Shown here in pieces: positions 16,948 to 24,788 of a stretch of DNA of 38,778 nucleotides. This stretch comes from Anaerolineae bacterium (GTDB lineage: Bacteria > Chloroflexota > Anaerolineae > Anaerolineales > Villigracilaceae): assembly GCA_017303655.1 (NCBI GenBank), contig JAFLCE010000032.1, positions 1 to 38,778 of the forward strand. The letters are read 5' to 3'. The notes under the pieces are model-generated. The model did not search any database. It was not told the DNA's origin and worked only from the letters and a program-made list of their open reading frames with translations. The stretch's first letter is position 1. Each line of letters opens with the position of its first letter. The position numbers were made by a program, and so were the translations under genes.

Positions 16948-17928
16948 TTATTGAGGCGGGAGGAGAACCGCGTCAATTACATGGATCACACCATTGGAAG
17001 CTTCGACGTCGGTAATGATGACTTCAACGGTGTCGTTCAGGAAAACCTTGCCGTCTTTGACGGTGATTGTCAGGTCTTTGCCGAGCACGGTGGTGGCGCT
17101 GGTCAGAGTGACCACGTCTGCTGCCATAACCTTGCCGGAAACCACATGGTAGGTGAGGATATCAGTGAGGGCTTGCTTGTTCTCGGGCAGGAGTAGGCTT
17201 TCAACTGTGCCTGCGGGAAGAGCCGCGAAAGCATCATCGGTGGGGGCGAAGACTGTGAATGGACCTTCACCGCTGAGGGTTTCTACCAAACCGGCGGCTT
17301 CAACAGCAGCGACCAAGGTGGTGAAGCGACCATCGGCTACAGCGACATCCACAATGGTGTTGGATTCAGCAGCTTCTTCAGAAGGCGGTAGCAATACAGC
17401 GTCGATGACGTGGATCACACCGTTGGAGGTTTCGATATCGGTGATGATGACCTTGGCTTCGTTGATATACACATTGCCCATGTCTACTTTGATGGCGACG
17501 TCCTTGCCAAGCACGGTGGTGGCGCTGGTGAGTGCGGTCACATCGGCTGCCATGACTTTGCCAGCAACAACATGATAGGTGAGGATGTCAGTGAGAGCTT
17601 GCTTGTTCTCGGGCAGAAGCAGGCTTTCAACGGTGCCTTCTGGGAGAGCGGCAAAGGCATCATCGGTGGGGGCGAACACAGTAAAGGGACCTTCACCCTT
17701 GAGGGTATCGATCAACTCGGCAGCTCCGAGGGCAGCAGCGAGGGTGGTGAAGCGACCATCGGCAACGGCGGTGTCAACAATGTCCAACAGTTCGGGTGTG
17801 GCAGTGGGTTCCGGCATTGCTGTAGGCTCAGGGACGGCGGTCGGCTCCGGCGTCGCAGCGGGGGCACAAGCTGCTAAAACCATTGTGAATACAACCAGTA
17901 GTGCAACGAACAGGGAAGTGCGTTTCAT
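16948..17928 (-). CDS. Lipoprotein with two fasciclin (FAS1) domains
   Basis: A 326-residue lipoprotein. The signal peptide ends in a lipobox, VLAAC, followed by an (EPTA/MP)n stalk. There are two FAS1 domains, about 45-180 and 190-326, each with the two family motifs ([17 protein letters not shown] near its start and [14 protein letters not shown] at its end). FAS1 domains mediate surface adhesion. The domains are very alike at DNA level (about 16960-17360 against 17385-17790), pointing to recent duplication. I chose the start at 17928 because AAGGAG lies eight to nine bases upstream; the ATG at 17949 has no such site and overlaps that signal. The gene is divergent from an NHL lipoprotein, and a 37-bp palindrome lies in its promoter region. 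Confidence 0.92.
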   Translation of the reverse strand: MKRTSLFVALLVVFTMVLAACAPAATPEPTAVPEPTAMPEPTATPELLDIVDTAVADGRFTTLAAALGAAELIDTLKGEGPFTVFAPTDDAFAALPEGTVESLLLPENKQALTDILTYHVVAGKVMAADVTALTSATTVLGKDVAIKVDMGNVYINEAKVIITDIETSNGVIHVIDAVLLPPSEEAAESNTIVDVAVADGRFTTLVAAVEAAGLVETLSGEGPFTVFAPTDDAFAALPAGTVESLLLPENKQALTDILTYHVVSGKVMAADVVTLTSATTVLGKDLTITVKDGKVFLNDTVEVIITDVEASNGVIHVIDAVLLPPQ

Positions 17929-17967
17929 ATCTCTAAACTCCTTTTTCAATTTAAAACAGGTTTATGC

Positions 17968-18004
17968 GACAATATATTTGCACATGTTTTGCAAATATAT
18001 TGTC
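17968..18004. promoter_or_regulatory. 37-bp perfect palindrome upstream of the fasciclin gene
   Basis: GACAATATATTTGCA (17968-17982) and TGCAAATATATTGTC (17990-18004) are exact inverted 15-mers around CATGTTT. It is AT-rich, lacks a T tail and lies 40 bases before the ATG, so a dimeric regulator's operator fits better than a terminator. The remaining 300 bases to the NHL gene are AT-rich, with a TATAAT box at 18273-18278. Confidence 0.6.
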
Positions 18005-18306
18005 TTTATTCTATCCAGATTTTAGGCAGAGTCAATCATTTTTTGGGCTTTCTAACCCATTTATCATTCTTAATCTTATTATCTTGTTCTTATTTTGCAC
18101 AGGTTTTAACTTATTATCTTCCCTCTTGAGTATTAAAAAAGCTCTACATCCTAGCTCATCACATTAATGCTTTTTTTGTATCATGGGCATAACAAGTTTT
18201 TTTCTTTAAAAAAATATGGAGAAAATCCAAAAGACCACCCTCAAGAAGGATGTCTATTCATCTTGCCAACCCTATAATCCGGAAAACTTAATAAGAGGAG
18301 AAATGG

Positions 18307-19311
18307 ATGAAGAGAACCGTTTGGATCAGCTTAATGTTTGCCTATGTGCTTAGTGCTTGTGGAGGAGGGGTCCCTCCCGCTACGACTACTCCCACTGAAA
18401 CTCTGTTGCCAGAACCGACCCTTCCCCCAACCCTTACTGCAACCATCGAGGTGCCTATGACCCCTGAACCTACCCCCTTATTCAAGATCACCAACGAAGC
18501 CGACGCCATGAAAGACCCCTATGGTGTTGCCGTCAATTCGTTAGGGAATGTCTATGTCTTCGACGCTGGCAACAACCGCGTCCTGGTCTTTGACGGTGAC
18601 GGAAACCTCCTCGCCAAATGGGACAAACAGGGCAGCGGCGATGGTGAATTCAATACCATGGGCTTTGGCGGGCTGGCGATCGACCCGAATGACAATGTCT
18701 TTGTAGTGGATAACGGCAATCACCGCATTCAAAAGTTCGATAAAGATGGTAACTACCTTTTGCAGTGGGGCACAGAAGGCAGCGAAGATAGGCAGTTCGT
18801 GCGTGCCATTGGCATCGCGACCGACTCAGCCGGGAATGTTTACGTCACCGACGACGGTAATCCCTTTGTGCAAAAGTTTGATAACAATGGTGTCTTCATA
18901 AGCAAGTTCGGTGGGCAAGGCGAAGAGGATGGTCTGTTCAGTCACGCCACCGGCATCGCTGTCGATGCTCAGGGCAACATCTTCGTTGCTGATTACGAGA
19001 ACAAACGCGTGCAGAAGTTCGACTCTGCTGGCACCTTCCTCGCGGTCTGGGCAATGGGAGACGATATCAGCATTAAAGGTGTCCCCGAAGCCATTGCTGT
19101 GGATGCCGCTGGAAACGTCTTTGTTTCTGATTACAACCTGGGGCGCATTCAAGTATTCGATAATGACGGTACCTTCCTGTGGGCGCTTGGCGGCAAGAGC
19201 ATCACCAGCAATCCGTTCAAACGTCCTACGGCAATTGCCTTTGATGCGCAGGGACGCATGTTCGTAGTGAATCAAGCTGGGAACTCAGTCTCGGTCTTTC
19301 AATTGCCGTAA
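18307..19311 (+). CDS. NHL-repeat beta-propeller lipoprotein
   Basis: A 334-residue protein with a short signal ending in the lipobox LSAC, a Thr/Pro stalk (about 22-58), and six NHL-type blades across residues 60-334. Each blade carries a pattern like GVAVNSLGNVYVFDAGNNRVLVFD. NHL propellers act as protein- or ligand-binding discs on the cell surface; no catalytic residues are evident. GAGGAG lies just upstream of the ATG. It is divergent from the fasciclin lipoprotein, so the two may be co-regulated surface proteins. Confidence 0.88.
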   Translation: MKRTVWISLMFAYVLSACGGGVPPATTTPTETLLPEPTLPPTLTATIEVPMTPEPTPLFKITNEADAMKDPYGVAVNSLGNVYVFDAGNNRVLVFDGDGNLLAKWDKQGSGDGEFNTMGFGGLAIDPNDNVFVVDNGNHRIQKFDKDGNYLLQWGTEGSEDRQFVRAIGIATDSAGNVYVTDDGNPFVQKFDNNGVFISKFGGQGEEDGLFSHATGIAVDAQGNIFVADYENKRVQKFDSAGTFLAVWAMGDDISIKGVPEAIAVDAAGNVFVSDYNLGRIQVFDNDGTFLWALGGKSITSNPFKRPTAIAFDAQGRMFVVNQAGNSVSVFQLP

Positions 19312-19389
19312 CGGCTCGGGCGTAGCCTCTGCTTGATGGGTGGACCCAAGCCGGGGCGCAGCTGGAAGCGTTTGACTGTTCCTTTCGAG

Positions 19390-19422
19390 AACAGGATGGA
19401 CACATCGTCCATCCTGTTTTTT
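19390..19422 (+). terminator. Terminator after the NHL lipoprotein gene
   Basis: AACAGGATGGAC (19390-19401) pairs with GTCCATCCTGTT (19407-19418), five-base loop, followed by a T run to 19422. Confidence 0.88.
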
Positions 19423-19434
19423 ATACGACTTAGT

Positions 19435-19463
19435 TTGACCAATAAACTAATAGACCTTACAAT
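19435..19463 (+). promoter_or_regulatory. Sigma-70 type promoter of the glycogen phosphorylase gene
   Basis: TTGACC (19435-19440) and TACAAT (19458-19463) with a 17-base spacer, identical in both hexamers and spacing to the promoter at 28-56. The predicted start is near 19470. Confidence 0.65.
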
Positions 19464-19503
19464 ACTGACTTCGAAAAAAACAATGAGGTATCATCCGCCC
19501 ACT

Positions 19504-21636
19504 ATGGAATTCTTAACTTCTCCCTCTCAAAAATTTGATTTGCCCAAGCGCATCAGCCGCCTGGGCGAACTTGCCACCAACTTGTGGTGGTCTTGGAATC
19601 CTGAAGCGTTTCGCTTGTTTGGTCGTCTCGATTATGACTTGTGGGAACGACTGAATCACAATCCGATCCGTTTGCTGAACGAAGTCGGGCAGACGCGCTT
19701 GAATCAAGCCGCCAACGACAAGGAATATCTCGATCATTACGATCAGATCTTTAAGAACTTCGATGCATACTTCACCAAAGAGTCTTGGTCGCAAAAAACG
19801 CACAAGAGTTTGAAAAAGCCCATCGCCTATTTCTCAATGGAATACGGTCTGCACGAAACTTTGCCCATCTACTCAGGCGGCTTGGGCGTGCTCTCTGGCG
19901 ACCATCTCAAAGAAGCCTCTGACCTTGGGTTGCCCTTCATCGCCGTCGGCTTCATGTATGCGCAGGGTTACTTCTCGCAGCGCATCACCGAAGATGGCTG
20001 GCAAGAAGCTGTCAACAATCCGCTCACTTTCGAGCACTTGCCCGTCACCCTCGTTCAAAAAGATGGCAAGCCCGTCACCGTCTCTTTTCATTTTCCCGAT
20101 AGAAAACTCCTCGCGCAAATTTGGGAAGTGCGTGTTGGGCGTGTGCCGCTGTACCTGCTCGACTCAAACGTTGAAGGCAATACTGACTACGACCGTCTGC
20201 TCACCGCCCGCCTCTACTGGTCAGACTTGGATCGCCGCGTCATGCAAGAAGCTCTGTTGGGAATTGGCGGAGTCCGCGCATTGCGAGCGCTGGGATATGA
20301 CCCCGCCGTCTGGCACATGAACGAAGGTCACGCCTCTTTCTTAACCCTCGAACGGATTCGTGAACAAGTGGCTTCAGGCGTCACCTTTGCCGTTGCCGCC
20401 GAAAAGAACCGCGGACAGAACGTCTTCACCACGCATACCCCCGTCCCGGCTGGTAACGATGAATTCCCACTCTGGCTCATCGACAAATATCTCGGCGCCT
20501 ATTGGCATGAACTCGGACTCACCCGCGAAGAGTTCGTAGACGTGGCAAAACACAACACTCCGCACGGCGACATGTACTCCATGCCCGTGCTCGCGCTCAA
20601 ACTCTCTGGCGGCTCGAACGGCGTTTCGGCGTTGCACGGCGAAGTCTCCCGCGATATGTGGAAGTTCCTGTGGGAAGACCGCGCTGTCAAAGATGTCCCT
20701 ATTCAGCACGTCACCAACGGCGTTCACACCCGTAACTGGATGGCGCGCCGCATGAACAACCTGCTCGAAAAATATCTCGGCGATACCTGGTACGACAACC
20801 TCGACGATCATGAATTAATGGAAAAGATCGACCAGATCCCTGATAAAGAATTGTGGGGAGTTCATCTTCATCTAAAACGCAAGATGGCGTTCTACCTCAC
20901 CGAACGCGTACGCGACCGCTGGACTCGCGGCGGTTTCCACCCGGTGCAGGTCGTCGCTTCGGGCGTGCTTATCAATCCCTACGCTCTCACCATCGGCTTC
21001 GCCCGTCGTTTTGCCACTTACAAACGTGCCAGCCTGATTCTCTCAGACATTGAACGTCTGCTCGAATTGATCAATCGCCCTAATCATCCGGTGCAGATCA
21101 TCTTTGCAGGCAAGGCGCACCCCGCCGATGACCCCGGCAAGAAGTTGATTCAGCAGGTGTATCGCACCGTCAAGAAAGCCGAAACCGGCGGTCGCATTAT
21201 CTTTGTTGAAGATTACGATATGAACCTCGCTCGCTACCTCGTCCAGGGTGTGGATGTGTGGCTGAATACTCCGCGCCGTCCCTACGAAGCCAGCGGAACC
21301 TCCGGCATGAAAGCCGCCATCAATGGCGTACCGAATTTCTCCGTGCTGGATGGCTGGTGGTGTGAAGCCTACAACGGTAAGAATGGCTGGTCGATCGGAG
21401 ATGACAGAGAATACGAATCCAACGAAGCACAGGATGCCTTCGATGCTGAGAATCTTTACAGCACGCTTGAGCACCAGATCATCCCGAAATTTTATGACCG
21501 TGACCCGAAGGAAATGTCGACTGCCTGGGTTGCCTTCATGAAAGAATCAATGAAGACCGTTATCCCGCAATTCTCCACTCGCCGCATGGTGAAGGAATAC
21601 GTACAGAAGTTTTACATCCCGGCGCTGAAGAAATAA
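19504..21636 (+). CDS. glgP: Alpha-glucan (glycogen/maltodextrin) phosphorylase
   Basis: A 710-residue GT35 enzyme of the short bacterial/archaeal form. It releases glucose 1-phosphate from alpha-1,4-glucan in the cytoplasm. The N-terminal part has the family's ATNLWWSWNPEA segment and the substrate region AYFSMEYGLHETLPIYSGGLG. The PLP-binding lysine is K603 in EASGTSGMKAA, followed by NFSVLDGWW. I start at 19504 (MEFLTSPSQKF). An in-frame ATG at 19483 is also downstream of the promoter and cannot be excluded; starts before 19470 would precede the transcript. No other glycogen genes are adjacent. Confidence 0.93.
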   Translation: MEFLTSPSQKFDLPKRISRLGELATNLWWSWNPEAFRLFGRLDYDLWERLNHNPIRLLNEVGQTRLNQAANDKEYLDHYDQIFKNFDAYFTKESWSQKTHKSLKKPIAYFSMEYGLHETLPIYSGGLGVLSGDHLKEASDLGLPFIAVGFMYAQGYFSQRITEDGWQEAVNNPLTFEHLPVTLVQKDGKPVTVSFHFPDRKLLAQIWEVRVGRVPLYLLDSNVEGNTDYDRLLTARLYWSDLDRRVMQEALLGIGGVRALRALGYDPAVWHMNEGHASFLTLERIREQVASGVTFAVAAEKNRGQNVFTTHTPVPAGNDEFPLWLIDKYLGAYWHELGLTREEFVDVAKHNTPHGDMYSMPVLALKLSGGSNGVSALHGEVSRDMWKFLWEDRAVKDVPIQHVTNGVHTRNWMARRMNNLLEKYLGDTWYDNLDDHELMEKIDQIPDKELWGVHLHLKRKMAFYLTERVRDRWTRGGFHPVQVVASGVLINPYALTIGFARRFATYKRASLILSDIERLLELINRPNHPVQIIFAGKAHPADDPGKKLIQQVYRTVKKAETGGRIIFVEDYDMNLARYLVQGVDVWLNTPRRPYEASGTSGMKAAINGVPNFSVLDGWWCEAYNGKNGWSIGDDREYESNEAQDAFDAENLYSTLEHQIIPKFYDRDPKEMSTAWVAFMKESMKTVIPQFSTRRMVKEYVQKFYIPALKK

Positions 21637-21643
21637 TGAAATT

Positions 21644-21672
21644 GTAGGGGCGTAGCATTGCTGCGCCCCTAC
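21644..21672. repeat. Intergenic palindrome GTAGGGGCG...CGCCCCTAC
   Basis: A near-perfect 14-bp hairpin between glgP and the rhodanese gene. It starts GTAGG and ends CCTAC like the elements at 22319-22345 and 35413-35439, suggesting one REP-like family. There is no T run, so it is not a classical terminator. Confidence 0.6.
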
Positions 21673-21686
21673 GTCAAGGATTGAAA

Positions 21687-22031
21687 ATGTTCCCTGAAAT
21701 CACCGTCGCCCAATTGGGCGAAAAACTAAAAACTGACGAGAAGTTCATTTTGCTCGATGTGCGCGAACTCGACGAGTTGGCTCAAGCCAAGGTCGAAGAC
21801 AGCAGGCTTGAGGTCACGCCGATGAGCCGCCTGGCGAGTGAAGGACCAACTGCATTGTCCGAGTCGGTTCGCGGGCAAGAAATCCCTGTTTACATCATGT
21901 GTCATCATGGCAGCCGCAGCGTACAGGTGACCATGTGGCTGGCGCAGCAAGGCTATAAAAATATCTTCAATGTGCAAGGCGGCATCGACGCGTATGCACG
22001 GCAAGTGGATCGCTCGGTCGGCTTTTACTAA
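21687..22031 (+). CDS. Rhodanese-domain protein
   Basis: A 114-residue single-domain rhodanese. The active-site loop is CHHGSRS with the sulfur-carrying cysteine at residue 72, and the entry motif LLDVRELDE lies near residue 30. Such proteins carry persulfide sulfur in the cytoplasm, and the donor and acceptor here are unknown. The ATG at 21687 is preceded by AAGGA; a TTG six bases earlier is in frame but less likely. A hairpin terminator follows directly. Confidence 0.88.
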   Translation: MFPEITVAQLGEKLKTDEKFILLDVRELDELAQAKVEDSRLEVTPMSRLASEGPTALSESVRGQEIPVYIMCHHGSRSVQVTMWLAQQGYKNIFNVQGGIDAYARQVDRSVGFY

Positions 22032-22034
22032 AAG

Positions 22035-22065
22035 AAAAACTCCTCCACAACGGAGGAGTTTTTTT
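22035..22065. terminator. Bidirectional terminator between rhodanese and the small minus-strand gene
   Basis: AAAACTCCTCC pairs with GGAGGAGTTTT around ACAAC, with T runs on both strands. It can end the rhodanese mRNA and the leftward small transcript. Confidence 0.85.
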
Positions 22066-22082
22066 GCCCATTAAACCAGACT

Positions 22083-22155
22083 GCCACCCTTGCGGGTGGC
22101 AATCGTGGGGCGCTGTGGCTTCCGACTTACTTCTTGAGGAGGGATGCCACAGCGC
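22083..22155 (-). ncRNA. Structured 3' part of the small minus-strand transcript
   Basis: On the minus strand, GCGCTGTGGC (22155-22146, inside the 19-codon ORF) can pair with GCCACAGCGC (22119-22110, after the stop). Then GCCACCC-GCAA-GGGTGGC (22100-22083) forms a seven-bp hairpin capped by a GNRA loop. The arrangement suggests a stable or regulatory RNA element. It matches no riboswitch class I know. Confidence 0.45.
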
Positions 22156-22186
22156 TGGGTTTATTGCTACTATCCATGAGAGACAT
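22127..22186 (-). CDS. 19-residue small protein with very strong ribosome binding site
   Basis: The ATG at 22186 is preceded directly by AAAGGAGGAGGTG, nearly the full complement of the 16S rRNA 3' end. The frame reads MSLMDSSNKPSAVASLLKK and stops with TAA. A consensus-like minus-strand promoter lies at 22246-22274, two hairpins follow or overlap the ORF end, and the shared terminator at 22035-22065 closes a unit of about 205 bases. I do not recognise the peptide. It could be a small protein, or a translated leader whose ribosome controls folding of GCGCTGTGGC (within codons 11-14) with GCCACAGCGC after the stop. Reading as coding is inference from the start signals. Confidence 0.5.
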   Translation of the reverse strand: MSLMDSSNKPSAVASLLKK

Positions 22187-22245
22187 CACCTCCTCCTTTC
22201 ATTAGGATGGCGAATTCAATTTGTTTGCCCCCGTGCGGTAACGGA

Positions 22246-22274
22246 AGTATGCCCCAATTCAAATCGAATGTCAA
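22246..22274 (-). promoter_or_regulatory. Promoter of the small minus-strand gene
   Basis: On the minus strand, a perfect TTGACA (22274-22269), 17-base spacer and CATACT (22251-22246). The predicted start is near 22239, 53 bases before the 19-codon ORF. Confidence 0.6.
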
Positions 22275-22318
22275 TAGTCCGATTTTAGATTCTCATCGAA
22301 TTGTAATTTTGAGGTTTT

Positions 22319-22345
22319 GTGGGGCGGGCTTTTAGCCTGACCTAC
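22319..22345. repeat. REP-like palindrome, diverged copy
   Basis: Twelve-base arms GTGGGGCGGGCT and AGCCTGACCTAC around TTT. The right arm and geometry match 35413-35439. Two of the three left-arm differences keep G-U pairs. Two further small hairpins (CCGCAAG/CTTGCGG near 22399-22413 and TAGCCG/CGGCTA near 22430-22446) fill the gap before the next gene. Confidence 0.55.
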
Positions 22346-22464
22346 ATTTTCCATCCTGCCACAAATTTCAAACTTCTGATACCTTTTGAGAGCCTCCGCA
22401 AGCCTTGCGGGGCTATCCTTCAGAAACGTAGCCGACCTGCGGCTAAATCATTTCAGGAGTAATC

Positions 22465-24060
22465 ATGAAAAGCACCCCCAATAAACTTTGGATCATCGTC
22501 CTCATTCTCGGCTGGCTATTCGATTTCCTCTTTTGGCAGCACACCCCTGGTGTCAATTTCGCCATCTTTTGGATGATCTCTCTGATCGCTGGTTTCTATC
22601 TTTTGCTCAATGATGGACACCGCCCGCATCGCACGACCTTATGGCTGATCCCCCTCTTTGGTTTTTTCGCCGCTGTTACCTTCATCCGCTCCGAGCCGCT
22701 GACGACCTTCCTCGCTTACACCTTCACCATGTTCACGCTGACGATTTTCACGGTCACCTACCTCGGCGGACGTTGGATCAAATACACACTTGCCGACTAT
22801 GCCAGCAAATTACTTTCACTGGTCGGCAGTTTATTGATTCGTCCCATCAGCTTCACGGCAGATGTACGCAAAACTCAAACTGAAGCGGGTGTGCAACCTT
22901 CAAAATACAACTTTATGCCCATCCTGCGTGGACTTGTTATTGCCATCCCCGTAGTGATGATCTTTGCCGCCCTGCTCGCTTCAGCGGACGTGGTCTTCAA
23001 CCAACGTCTTGAAGATTTCGTCGAAGTCTTCAAACTGGAGAACCTGCCCGAATATATTTTCCGCTTGATCTACATCCTTGTCATCGGCTATGGGCTGGCA
23101 GGCATCTTCCTGCATGCCGCCACTGAATCAAAAGATGAAAAACTAGTCGGCGAAGAAAAACCCGTCATCCCTGCTTTCCTGGGTTTCATTGAATCATCCA
23201 TTGTGTTAGGTAGTGTCGTGACGCTTTTCGCTGCCTTCGTCGTCATTCAGTTCCAGTACTTTTTCGGCGGCACTAACAACATCAACGTAGAAGGCTACAC
23301 CTATGCCGACTATGCCCGCAAAGGCTTTGGTGAATTGGTCGCTGTGGCATTCTTCGCCTTGATGATGCTACTGACCCTGAGCGGCATTACCAAACGCGAA
23401 ACTGAAACGCAACGTAAAATCTATTCCGGTCTTGGTGTTACATTGGTTGCGCTTCTGCTCGTCATGCTGGTCTCAGCGTATCAACGCCTCAACCTTTACG
23501 AAGTTGCTTACGGCTTCTCGCGCCTACGCACCTATACCCACGTCTTCTTGATCTGGATCGGCTTGTTGCTTATCACGACCATCGTGCTTGAGATCTTGCG
23601 AAAAGAGCGCATGTTCGCTTTTGCCATGCTCATCGCTTCCTTCGGATTCGCCATCTCCCTGCCTATTCTCAATGTAGATGCCTTCATTGTCAATCAGAAC
23701 ATCCAACGTGAACTACGTGGAGGAAATGCCGAAGACTTGGACTCTCAATACTTCATCGAACTCTCTGACGACGCCGTCCCGCCTCTCGTAAAAGCGCTTC
23801 AATCTTCGACCTTGCCTGATTCCGTCCATGAGAAAGTTGCCGCCGCCTTAGCCTGCATCCGCTATGACCGAGACTTGCAGCGTAACGACCGCGAATATAC
23901 CTGGCAATCCTTCCACTTCTCCCGCGTCAATGCCGATGCCGCTTTCACATCTGTCAACGCCGATCTCGATGTCTTCACAATCGATGACTCTGAATATCCT
24001 GCTAAAGCCGTCTCGCCAGGCGGTGATGAGTATCCCTGCTCAGAGTATTACTACGATTAA
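22465..24060 (+). CDS. DUF4173-type multi-pass membrane protein
   Basis: A 531-residue integral membrane protein with about twelve hydrophobic segments. The signature RLNLYEVAYGFSRLRTYTH (about residue 342) and the NVDAFIVNQNIQR segment are typical of DUF4173 proteins, whose function is not established. A soluble tail from about residue 425 (ELRGGNAEDLDSQYFIELSDDAVPPL) may lie outside the membrane. AGGAG lies eight bases upstream of the ATG. There are no obvious operon partners; the next gene has its own ribosome site 70 bases on. Confidence 0.8.
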   Translation: MKSTPNKLWIIVLILGWLFDFLFWQHTPGVNFAIFWMISLIAGFYLLLNDGHRPHRTTLWLIPLFGFFAAVTFIRSEPLTTFLAYTFTMFTLTIFTVTYLGGRWIKYTLADYASKLLSLVGSLLIRPISFTADVRKTQTEAGVQPSKYNFMPILRGLVIAIPVVMIFAALLASADVVFNQRLEDFVEVFKLENLPEYIFRLIYILVIGYGLAGIFLHAATESKDEKLVGEEKPVIPAFLGFIESSIVLGSVVTLFAAFVVIQFQYFFGGTNNINVEGYTYADYARKGFGELVAVAFFALMMLLTLSGITKRETETQRKIYSGLGVTLVALLLVMLVSAYQRLNLYEVAYGFSRLRTYTHVFLIWIGLLLITTIVLEILRKERMFAFAMLIASFGFAISLPILNVDAFIVNQNIQRELRGGNAEDLDSQYFIELSDDAVPPLVKALQSSTLPDSVHEKVAAALACIRYDRDLQRNDREYTWQSFHFSRVNADAAFTSVNADLDVFTIDDSEYPAKAVSPGGDEYPCSEYYYD

Positions 24061-24129
24061 AGAAATGTAAGAAAATATCTCCACCAGATGTCCTTCACTC
24101 GTAACTCATAACTTTATCAAGGACATTTC

Positions 24130-24744
24130 ATGGATACTTTCACACTAACCATCTTCTCTGATTACATATGACCATGGTGCTATGTCGGCCAGGGTGTGGT
24201 CGAGAGGCTTAAGAAAGAATACAACGTGGAGGTGGACTGGCGTCCGTACTATTTGCGTCCAGATACTCCACCCGAAGGCATGGAATTGCCTGATTACATC
24301 AAGCGCGCCAGAGACAACGGCTCAGAAGAACGTCTGCAAATGATGGCTGAAATGCACGGGATGAACTTCAAGTCTACTGAGCGTATTTACAACACACGCA
24401 TTGCCCACGAAGCGACGGAATACGCTCGCGAGAAAGGCAAAGCCAACGAATTCCATCACATTGTCTTCCGCAAAGTGTATGCCGATGGATTCGACATTAG
24501 CAAGTGGAATGTGCTCCGCGCTGCCGCCGAAGAAGCCGGGTTGGATGCCGCTGATATGCAGATGGTGGTGGAAAGCGGAAAATATACAAAGGAAGTGGCT
24601 GGGCAAGTGCAGTGGGCACAGCAGATCGGTGTCACTGGTGTCCCTACTTACGTCATCAACAACAAATATGCCATCGTCGGCGCACAGCCTTATGAAGCCT
24701 TCAAAAATGCGTTGGCACAGATCGAAAAAGAACTAAAGAGTTAG
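24130..24744 (+). CDS. DsbA/FrnE-like thiol-disulfide oxidoreductase, probable selenoprotein (UGA at residue 14)
   Basis: From ATG 24130 (AAGGA seven bases upstream) the frame reads MDTFTLTIFSDYI, then TGA (24169-24171), then PWCYVG and onward without interruption to 24744. DsbA proteins of the FrnE type carry a CPWC active site after an FSDxx strand, so the UGA sits exactly where the first catalytic Cys belongs: U14-P-W-C17. A hairpin at 24185-24203 fits the bacterial SECIS pattern. Downstream features are intact, including the cis-proline loop GVTGVPTYVI. The product would be a 204-residue thioredoxin-fold oxidoreductase with selenocysteine. An alternative GTG start at 24196 would delete strand 1 and the active site, so it is unlikely. 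Sequencing error or pseudogene remain possible; selA/B/C are not in the window. Confidence 0.85.
24185..24203 (+). promoter_or_regulatory. Bacterial SECIS-like hairpin
   Basis: TCGGCCA (24185-24191) pairs with TGGTCGA (24197-24203), one G-U pair, closing the five-base loop GGGTG. The loop starts 21 bases after the UGA and its first two bases are G, both as expected for bacterial SECIS elements. Confidence 0.65.
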
Positions 24745-24752
24745 TTAAAATG

Positions 24753-24788
24753 AAATCCGGCGGCTTGAAAGCCGCCGGATTTTTATTT
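24753..24788. terminator. Shared terminator between the selenoprotein-like gene and the exonuclease gene
   Basis: AAATCCGGCGGC (24753-24764) pairs with GCCGCCGGATTT (24771-24782) around TTGAAA, followed by a T run. Confidence 0.88.

Noticed and set aside
18826-19275. Long minus-strand frame inside the NHL propeller gene.
   Set aside because: A shadow of the repeated, GC-biased coding sequence; no start signals.
22064-22288. A 74-codon plus-strand frame after the rhodanese gene.
   Set aside because: It runs through the terminator and hairpins with no ribosome site; the minus strand carries the coherent promoter-to-terminator unit.
24196-24744. Shorter start (GTG) for the DsbA-like gene.
   Set aside because: It removes the first beta strand and the whole active site, while the upstream ATG has a ribosome site and the frame continues across one UGA at the catalytic position.
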